Shown here in pieces: positions 57,000-64,000 of a stretch of 64,000 nucleotides of DNA (the first letter of the stretch is position 1; each line of letters starts with the position of its first letter). A program made the translations under genes and the position numbers. The notes beneath the pieces were generated by a model that saw only the letters and a list, made by a program, of their open reading frames with translations, ran no database searches and was not told where the DNA came from. The DNA comes from Buxus sempervirens (Eukaryota > Streptophyta > Magnoliopsida > Buxales > Buxaceae): assembly GCA_947561395.2 (NCBI GenBank), contig OX387185.1, positions 35,134,213 to 35,198,212 on the forward strand, read 5' to 3'.

Positions 57000-57260
57000 A
57001 TCGCTAAACTAGATCGCCTGGGCGACCTAGTCAGGCACCCTTGTATTCAAGTTAATTCTAGAAATTCAAAGAGATCGCTTGAGCTACCTCCCAAGCGATT
57101 GTAAGTCGTCGTTTAGATCTGAAGTTTAACTAGGTCGCTCAACTAGACCGCTTGGGTGATCTGTTGAGCGCCCAGCTATGACTCTAAGCTTGGGAATATT
57201 CTGAGGATTTATTGGGTTGCTCAACCAGACCGCTTGGGCGATTTGCTGAGCGCCCAGCTT
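57000..57260 (+). repeat. GC-rich cassette of T8
   Basis: ATCGCCTGGGCGACC, ATCGCTTGAGC and two larger repeats about 87 bp apart, each holding GCTCAAC.AGACCGCTTGGG and TGAGCGCCCAGC. It is a relative of the GTCGCTCGAGCGAC type. Confidence 0.75.
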
Positions 57261-57859
57261 TGATTTCAGTCGATAGGAGGAATTATTTTGGGTTACCACT
57301 TGGATCAAATTCTGGGCAAATATTAATTAGTGTTTAATCAAATTCTTGGTCGTTTGAATTCATTTTAGCTAATTCGGAATTTTTTATCGTGTCCTTCTAG
57401 ATAAGGTTAAGAGTTGCAAATCTAAAGGGTTTCATCCTAGTTTCTATTTTAAATTGAATCAGAAGTTCTGTACACTTGTAGTAATTGCTTATAAATATGT
57501 TCTATCTTCCGGAGCTATATAATTGAGGTTTTTCATTGGTTTGAGTGTATTTAATCTAACTTGAGATTTTCGGCAGATTTGAAGTACTTGTTCTTTCATA
57601 CCCTTGAGTTGATTTAAGAATGGTTTGATTGCTGAAATTTACTTTAAAATTTTGAAACTTAAGCTTGCCAAGATGGTGATGTTTTAGTCATGCTCGACTT
57701 ATGATTATATGTTGCATCTTTTGGTTTATATGCTGTGACTATTTTAAGCTATTTTGGGCTTAGCTTGTTGTGGATCCATAATATAGCTAGAAAGTGAAGT
57801 CTGTCTAACTTTGTTGGATTAAGTCTAGTCTCCTTAATGTGTTTCCTCCATAATGTAGA

Positions 57860-58080
57860 GGCCTTCCATAAGGCAAGTGTTGCAGCAACTCCGTTTCCAC
57901 CATGAGGGTGAGATCTTATGTATTTTCACCATGAGGGTGATGACATTGGTATCAGATATGGCAGTGGTTCTCAGACTGGATTATATCCGTTTCCACCATG
58001 ATGGTGAGGTCTTGTGTATACCACCAAGAGGGTGATGATATTGGAATTAGATGTGACAGTGGTATCAGATTTGGCAGATG
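57860..58080 (+). repeat. CACCATGAGGGTG repeats in T8
   Basis: About five diverged copies of TTCCACCATGAGGGTGAG and its variants. They fill the slot that holds other tandem repeats in T4 and T6. Confidence 0.75.
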
Positions 58081-58496
58081 TTCTTAGATTGGATTGTTTG
58101 GAGCTAGATCTTAACCTTCAAAGTGGTCAAATCTCACGAGTCCCACCATAATATATTGTTTGAGATTGATATTGTTGTTTGGATTTATATTTGTTGGATT
58201 TTGTTGAATTATTCGGATTATCCGTGTTATCGCCATTGATATATGTTTTATAACTGATTCATGTTTTAGAAATGAGTAAAATGTATTTGAGCATGCATGT
58301 GCTACTTGTTAGGATATTCGTATCTCATTCGGTTTTGTTTTGTTTTCAAATCTTGGAAAGGACGATACCTGAGGATAGATGCTTGGATCATGTGAGTTAG
58401 ATTTGAGATATGGTAATTTATAATTGAGTTTGGGAATTATAGTTGACTCTGATTATTTATTTAATTGTTTATTTATGTTTTCCTTCACTCTGATAT

Positions 58497-59015
58497 TGTA
58501 ACGCCCCGAACCCGGGTCTATGCAAAACAAGCACCAAACCCGAACTCGAAGTGCTACTGGGCCCAAAGCAACTAATCACCAGAAATTTAAATTCGAATAA
58601 TTTAATTTAATATTAGAGTGTGGAAAATGAAACATCGAATTCACCAACAAGCGTGGCTAAGTGTAAACATCAAACTATCTCATCAATAAATTATTAAGTC
58701 TGGTAAATGGGTTTTTCTAACACTTTTTCTCATAATCAATTAAATCATATAGTATTCATGAAAACAACATCTACATCAACCTCTAAATGGAAATCTAATA
58801 AAAATAAAGCTTAGCACGGTAATCAACAACTCCCCCTGTGCCAACCCCAATAACGATCTCACAAGGATCAGCTGAAAACAAAACAAAACAAAACACGAAT
58901 GAGATACGAATATCCCAGTAGGTAACATTATGCATGAATAAACAGTTTATATGTATAAGGAAAATAATCATGCTTTCATGCTCGATAAGATAAATTAGTA
59001 ATCACGGTACAAACC
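58497..59015 (-). mobile_element. LTR T9, 3' part only
   Basis: Minus-strand family T LTR whose 3' end, ...GTTCGGGGCGTTACA, is at 58497. It is preceded by GATAT and interrupted after 519 bp by T10. It has an acceptor and an open mini-exon region (58795-58871, ending LYFY and a stop). The other half should lie right of the window if the nest is intact. Confidence 0.75.
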
Positions 59016-60097
59016 TGTAACGCCCCAGATCCGAGTTATGCAATAAAACCGTAACTTGTTTCCAAAGGGTTAATTTTTCACACAGGATTGCTATATCAGA
59101 GTGACGGAAAACATGAAATAAACATATACCATAAAATCAAAGTCAACTAAAACCCAACTAAATATAGAATAACATATCTCTAATTTGAAACTCACATGAT
59201 TTAAGTAACTACCCTTCTGTATCGTCCTCTCCAAAAGCAGCTGAAAACAAAACAAAAGAAAACGTAATGAGATACGAATATCCCAGCAAGTAGCACATGC
59301 ATGCTCAAATACATTTTTCATAGTTTTAAAACATGGTTCAAATATAAACATGTAACAATGACGATAACACGATTAATCCGAATAATCCCACAATAATCCA
59401 GCAGTCAAATATGATATAACTTGTGAAACCCAACTTGTAAGTCAAATTAGTAGCATTGATGTCAAATCCTGCGAATAGCCATGAAACCCAATATAACAAC
59501 GTAACCACGTGTCGATGAAACCAATTTTCCAAAACAACCCAATATATATTACTCAAATCAAAACAAGTGTCAACACCAATAAAGCCACATCATGATCAAG
59601 TCCACACCTTTTTGTGTGTATCCGGCCTACTCGGGGTTTCAGATATTGAAATGACGGCCTACTCTAGGTTTCAGCATTGAGAACATCAGACTACTTATAG
59701 TGTCAATGCTGCTCTATACCGGTGGTGGAGATACAAATACCAATAAAACACGTAGGGCAAGGTCATGTAGTTCACTTAAATTGGGTAATTTAGCATGCCG
59801 GAGCGACTTCCACACTCCATGTACATAGTTCCGGCCTACTCAGGGTTTCGTCATCCAATGCCGAAACCCCAACAATAAATTAGTGCTTGAAATAAAGGCA
59901 GTTCATTATATAAATACAAAGAAACATGATGACAATACGATATAAATCAAATCCACAATTTCTCCAATTCAATACAATTAGTCTCTCTCTTTCTTTTCTT
60001 TTCTTTTTCCAAAACAATTCTACATGTTATTCATATCATTTTAATATTCCTTTTTAAAATCATTCTAATCAAACATGACTAAACCGATCAATCCAAC
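59016..60097 (-). mobile_element. LTR T10, 3' part only
   Basis: Minus-strand family T LTR, 3' end ...GATCTGGGGCGTTACA at 59016. It is interrupted after about 1082 bp by T11. Close to T7: same AALGEDDT-like short frame (59209-59240) and the same GGGTTTC.G tandem words (59620-59850). Confidence 0.75.
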
Positions 60098-60305
60098 TAT
60101 AACGCCCCGGATCCGAGTTACGTATCGGAACCGTAACTCGTACCCGAGGTGTTAAATAAATAAAACCGCAGGATCTATATCAGAGTGTAAAAGACATGAA
60201 ATTGCATTTTATTATCATCAACAACAATATCAGAGTTCACCACTAATACCCAATCACCAATCCACAATTAAAGAAAGAATTACAATTCAAATTTTACTCA
60301 CTATA
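60098..60305 (-). mobile_element. LTR T11, 3' end only
   Basis: About 208 bp matching the 3' end of T LTRs on the minus strand (GATCCGGGGCGTTATA at the left edge). It is interrupted at 60305/60306 by a Helitron-like 5' end. Confidence 0.7.
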
Positions 60306-61632
60306 TCTATACTATATATAAAAGGAATTGGCCCCTTGGAAAATGTGCCAAAAAAATATGCCACTTACCATAAAAGCCCTCAGCACCCTTTGGTTCTCCA
60401 TTATTAAGATGTCTCAATTAAAGGACACAAACGTCAATACCGCCTCCACTCGCTAAAACCTAAAATTCAGTTTACCAACCATTCCCTCCCACGACGTCTC
60501 CTCCCCCTCCTTTGTCTACCTCGACATGGATCCCTCCCGGCGAATACAGACCCTGCAAAAAGAGAGCTTCTCCTATGAAACGCCAGTCTCGAGCGGCATA
60601 GCTACTCCTCAGCATTCCCTCCCTTCACAAAAACCTTACATCTGCTTCGGTTTTCTCGACGACTGCACCTCATCGCTCAAATTGGAACTGCTTACATCCT
60701 TCACTCTCCAATTGCAAGGTACCAGTAATTGTTCCCATTTCTACTCACCAAAAAAATTCCCTCATATTTTGCCGCTGTTTTATTTTTCCACAACGATTAG
60801 AATGATTATCGGTGGAAAGATTTTCGATGCTTCGAGCCGTTTCATTGATTTATTTTGCGTTTAGGCGGTGATTAGTCGTCATAGAAATTTCAAATAACCA
60901 TCTATACCAGTTCGATGATGAGGATATTTTGTTAATGCATTTTTTTAATCATGAAAACGTAAATTTTTTTCTTGCTCTTATATATTGAATATCACTATTG
61001 TTATTTGGTTCGTTGGCCAGGAAATCAATTTCATTTTGTTAATTAAGATGAGAAATAAACAAAGCATTAAATTCTTCTTGGAGACTACCTCGCGATGCAG
61101 CACTTCTCAGAGAATACTCAAGTGGCACAAAATCCTCTCCTACGAATCTCCATCTCCATTTGATCCCGGTACAAAATCCTGCTTCCGATTTTCCCACATA
61201 TCCACCCCATTTTTTCGAATCAAAATTGCTCACAATGTTTACTCTCCAAGATCAAGGTAACTGTCATGGTTCCCATTACTATTCACGTATGACTGTTAAT
61301 TTAGTTTCAATTTTTTGTTCCTGGCATGCACACTAATCTACATTTTCCCTTATGCTGCTTTTGCTGTCTCGTGCAGAAGCCATTTCAGGAGTCGCCGATC
61401 CCTACACAACAACCTTCCAATTTGTTGTCTCGCTTCTAAGGAGTTGGGCTTGATTTCCCCTCCGCAGCGGTTATCTGCTCTCAGCCTCAAAGTCCCAAAT
61501 GAACACAACCACTGTAACTGACTACCGTTGCCCAATCCCTTCCACTGCCGACCGTTTACGAAAGGTATTGCCTCAGCAAGACCTTGCTTCGGCAAAGTTT
61601 TTGTTCCCAGTTCTTTTCCTACAACATTTCTA
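60306..61632 (+). mobile_element. Putative Helitron 5' portion
   Basis: The junction with T11 is ...TATA followed by TCTATACTATATATAAAAGG, which fits the TC start and TCTMTAYTA consensus of plant Helitron 5' ends, inserted after an A. It carries gene-like, GC-richer sequence: a frame at 60526-60864 and an imperfect direct repeat of about 150-180 bp (60569-60748 and 61136-61287), each ending in a (T)GTTCCCAT.(A/T)CTA.TCAC block. No Helitron helicase is seen and no CTRR end with hairpin was found, so the right edge is arbitrary (set where the chromovirus LTR seems to begin). Confidence 0.35.
60526..60864 (+). other. Open frame of 112 codons in the Helitron-like segment
   Basis: Starts MDPSRRIQTLQKESFSYETP. 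No known domain is recognised. A GT near 60719 after CTCCAATTGCAAG could be a donor, and the similar copy at 61136-61260 also ends at ATCAAG^GTAACT, so this could be a duplicated exon of a captured or resident gene. Weak evidence. Confidence 0.25.
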
Positions 61633-61926
61633 TGTACACTTGATTCTCTGATGTCACTCTCAGATTTAGCCTCTCATCAAAGCCTGTGAGTGAAAATCGA
61701 AAATCTCTTTCGATGACTTCAGAATCTCTCTAAAGAATGTGAACTAAAAGAAAACATACTCTGTTTCTATTCATCTCCAATTGGCTTTATATAATAGCCA
61801 GTCAACTACAAAATCGGGACTAAAGATAAAGATCCAAATAAAAGATAACTAAAACAAATCCTAAAAATTTGCAAATCAAAATATAAAACAAATTAGAAAC
61901 TAACTAACAAATAAAATGGATTGACA
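61633..61926 (-). repeat. Probable 3' LTR of the chromovirus
   Basis: Starts TGTCAATCC directly after GATTGAAGTTGA, which fits a polypurine tract and LTR boundary. A TATA-like CTATTATATAAAGCC lies near 61788-61802. The far end is not certain, as no second LTR is present for comparison. Confidence 0.5.
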
Positions 61927-61954
61927 TCAACTTCAATCGGGCTTTATCCTGTGG

Positions 61955-63139
61955 TTATCCACTTCGAGCTGGCTTTATCCTGTTGTTATCCCTTTGATTT
62001 GCATCAACTTCCTCTCCCCTAGAAGAACTTGACTCCGGCAAGTTGCGGTGAATGTATTCACGAAATGTTTCGGGACTTAACCTGTTGATTTCAGCAGCTT
62101 GCAACCATATGGCATCAGAAGGAGGACGATTTTTCCAACTTACTAAATACTTGTAGTATCCTCCCCGTCGTGTGGTAACAAACTGATGGTCAATAATAGA
62201 GTCAATAACGTCACGAGGATGTACAACATTGGGTACACGGATTGGGGTCTCACAAATTGGAGCTGTATTCTCCTCCTCACCTTTGTAGTCAATCAAATCC
62301 TCCACATTAAAAATGGGACTAATATTATAATCAGAAGGGAGTTCAACAACATACGCATTGGGGCCAAGTCTTTTCTGAATCTTGAACGGTCCAGCCTTCC
62401 TAGCATGCAATTTATGAAAACTCCCCGGTGGAAAACGTTCAGGCTTTAAGCGTATAAATACAACATCCCCAACTTCAAAAATTTTTTCTCTTCTTGATTG
62501 GTTAACATGTCGAGCATAATCTGCAGAATTAACAGCAATTCTTCGACAAACCTCTTCATGCATTTGAGTCATGTACTGAGAAAAATCAATAGCTGCTTCA
62601 CTAACACGTGTTGGAGTTGGCAAAGAGTTCAGATCAAGGTGAGTCCGAGGTTGGTATCCATAGACAACATCGAATGGAGCAAACCCAGTGGTCCTGTTGA
62701 CAGAATTATTGAAAGCAAATTCTGCTTGGGGCACCACCAAATCCCAACTAGCAGTGTGATCATGAATTAGACATCTCAAGAGATTGCCTAAACTCCGATT
62801 AGTCACCTCTGTCTGTCCGTCAGTTTGTGGGTGAAAAGCACTTGAAAATAACAGTTTAGTCCCCATTTTTGCCCACAAAGTCTTCCAGAAATAGCTCATA
62901 AACTTCACATCGCGATCAGATACAATAGAAGTCGGTAGATCGTGAAGGCGAACTACCTCTGTCATGAACAAAACAGCCACACGAGAAGCATCAAATTTCT
63001 TACGACATGGAAGAAAATGAGCCATTTTCGAAAATCTATCGACAACCACCATAACAGAATCGTTTCCTCTAAGGGTCTTTGGCAATCCAAGGATAAAATC
63101 AATACTTATATCCTTCCATGGGCGATCAGGAATCGGCAA
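61955..63139 (-). CDS. Chromovirus integrase with C-terminal chromodomain (retroelement-derived)
   Basis: An open frame of 394 codons. In the living family this protein inserts element cDNA into the host genome, and the chromodomain steers it to certain chromatin. Visible: catalytic core with D34 (VVVDRF), D75 (VSDRD) and E111 (QTEVTN), giving the D,35,E spacing; the HPQTDGQTE block; a GPY/F-type module (RKAGPFKIQKRL..NAYVVELP, about 247-268); FNVEDLIDYKG; and a chromodomain at about 310-365 with YYKYLVSW and AIWLQAAEI. The ATG is simply the first in this frame; the family's protein continues upstream as part of Pol, so this is not an independent gene. It is the best-preserved coding sequence in the window. 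Confidence 0.85.
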   Translation of the reverse strand: MPIPDRPWKDISIDFILGLPKTLRGNDSVMVVVDRFSKMAHFLPCRKKFDASRVAVLFMTEVVRLHDLPTSIVSDRDVKFMSYFWKTLWAKMGTKLLFSSAFHPQTDGQTEVTNRSLGNLLRCLIHDHTASWDLVVPQAEFAFNNSVNRTTGFAPFDVVYGYQPRTHLDLNSLPTPTRVSEAAIDFSQYMTQMHEEVCRRIAVNSADYARHVNQSRREKIFEVGDVVFIRLKPERFPPGSFHKLHARKAGPFKIQKRLGPNAYVVELPSDYNISPIFNVEDLIDYKGEEENTAPICETPIRVPNVVHPRDVIDSIIDHQFVTTRRGGYYKYLVSWKNRPPSDAIWLQAAEINRLSPETFREYIHRNLPESSSSRGEEVDANQRDNNRIKPARSG

Positions 63140-63405
63140 TGGTGTATAAAGCCCTGTATTTTGCTTACACCCTTGTTAACTTGACAAACTCTGCATCGTT
63201 CTACTAACGTATGCACGTCCCTTCTTAACCTAGGCCAGTAGAAGCGGTCTTTTACCAAAGCCGTGGTTTTATCAAACCCAAAGTGACCAGCTAACCCACC
63301 ACCATGCAGTTCCGCAATTATGAGTTCACGAAGAGATCCAATTGGAACACAAAGGTGATTATGCTCAGCTTAGTTCTTGCTTATAAAACTGCCTCACCTA
63401 CTTGG

Positions 63406-64000
63406 TGAAACCTGATTTCTTTACCTTTAGTGTTATTGTCTTTGTTGATGAAGGCCATTCGCATCTGATTCCATGCTAATTTGTGTGGGACTTGGCATGG
63501 TGAACCAAACTTCCAATAATGTTTGATAAGGATTTCGATATTGCAATACGGAATTGTATGTTACATGAGTAGGCTAAGATTGATCAATTACTCATAACAC
63601 ATGAACGTTAGAAACCAAGAAAAAAAAGGGTACTGATAGGTCAAAAGTGTTCTACTAATATTATTATCACCATTCTTATGATATATCTTGATTTGTAACA
63701 TTCATAATATGGATTCAACTTCACCTTTATCTTATCATTTTCCTATTTGCATAATATTGTATACAACATTGCATTTGGTTTGTCATCTAATTTTTTTGTT
63801 GCTAAATTTTTTTGGCAGTGTTGAAAATTGCATAGTCATTGATTATGATTAATTTTACCTGTGAAATTTTGTGCTGTTATGCCAGTAGTATTGTGTATAC
63901 AGGTATTTAGAATATTTTTTGGCTCCTTATTAATTTATTCTAAAGTTTGATAGCGACACCTACACATAAGCACTTTATGTTGCTCATATAGGATTGATAG
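63406..64000. other. Unassigned right edge
   Basis: AT-rich, no long frame. TTTTTTTGGCAG near 63807 looks like an intron acceptor but nothing coding follows that I recognise. It could be more of the Helitron-like cargo or old intergenic DNA. Confidence 0.3.

Larger units (their letters stand above)
56093..58496 (+). mobile_element. LTR T8, interrupted by T9
   Basis: Family T LTR on the plus strand, starting TGTAAAATCCTG (56093). Its expected last 130 bp or so after CACTCTGATAT are missing because T9 begins at 58497. It contains a GC-rich cassette (57000-57260), a slot of CACCATGAGGGTG repeats (57860-58080), and a conserved GGATATTCGTATCTC hairpin (about 58312-58327). The T9 insertion may mean that the remaining end lies right of the window. 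Confidence 0.8.
61633..63405 (-). mobile_element. Chromovirus (Galadriel-like Ty3/gypsy) 3' part with LTR
   Basis: Minus-strand fossil of a chromodomain-bearing Ty3/gypsy element. Right to left it shows an HHCC zinc-binding region (about 63150-63360), the integrase frame (61955-63139), a short purine-rich tract and the LTR start TGTCAATCC at 61926. The LTR has CTATTATATAAAGCC as a likely TATA and ends around 61633 (uncertain). Protease, reverse transcriptase and the 5' LTR are not in the window; homology stops near 63405, so the element is incomplete. KLHARKAGPFKI and FNVEDLIDYKG point to the CRM/Galadriel side of the chromoviruses, and a C-terminal chromodomain favours Galadriel. Confidence 0.8.

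Noticed and set aside
1-64000. tRNA, rRNA or microRNA genes
   Set aside because: I saw no cloverleaf with A and B boxes, no rRNA core motifs and no convincing microRNA hairpin. The tRNA-Arg complement is only 10-11 bases.

Overview
This looks like intergenic DNA from a large, repeat-rich flowering-plant genome, probably a eudicot. I find no convincing intact host gene. Almost every base from 1 to about 60305 can be assigned to long terminal repeats (LTRs) of three families, each copy reduced to a single LTR. The ends were found by eye from their TG...CA termini and flanking 5-bp target-site duplications (TSDs). The family labels are mine. X starts TGTTAGCACC or TGTAAGCACC and ends near GCGCACA. 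Y starts TGTAGACACC and ends near TCTCACA. T starts TGTAAAAYCC and ends GGGGCGTTACA or GGGGTGTTACA. T resembles Tekay/Del-type Ty3/gypsy LTRs. X and Y may be Tat/Ogre-like, because a tRNA-Arg complement sits near their 3' end. These assignments are inference, since no internal coding region of any of the three is present.

Layout, with nesting in brackets: X-a (minus, 1-2189, cut by the window edge); unidentified 2190-3478; Y-2 (plus, 5' incomplete, to 4953); X-c (plus, 4954-14741) [X-b 5873-10181; T1 10636-13136]; Y-1 (minus, 14810-39450) [X-e 15133-26396 (X-f 17217-22223 (T2 18348-21339); T3 22973-26300); X-d 26439-30286; T4 32351-36489; T5 36578-39050]; AT-rich DNA 39456-40040; Y-3 (plus, 40046-45068) [T6 40273-42746]; a LINE 3' end (minus, 45184-45671 and 54336-54445) split by T7 (minus, 45672-54335) [Y-4 46209-51518 (T12 47503-49843)]; a hAT transposase remnant (54464-54750); unidentified 54751-56092; T8 (plus, 56093-58496) followed by the starts of T9, T10 and T11 (all minus), whose other halves are not in the window; a Helitron-like 5' end at 60306; and the 3' part of a chromovirus with an open integrase-chromodomain frame (minus, 61633-63405).

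The most interesting signal is inside the X and Y LTRs. Just upstream of the TATA box, most copies carry a small array of short odd-length palindromes. The palindrome sequence differs greatly between copies, yet nearly all keep one geometry: CCG, eleven bases, CGG. Some X copies have a second cassette far downstream that uses the same copy-specific palindrome. The palindrome type does not follow LTR family. T LTRs have their own hypervariable GC-rich palindrome cassette about 0.5-0.9 kb downstream of TATA, and T6 shares its vocabulary with X-d. T LTRs also carry a short conserved reading frame just after a splice acceptor, ending in an EDYYYP-like motif. Together these suggest LTR promoters with interchangeable sequence-specific modules, perhaps recognition sites for element or host DNA-binding proteins.
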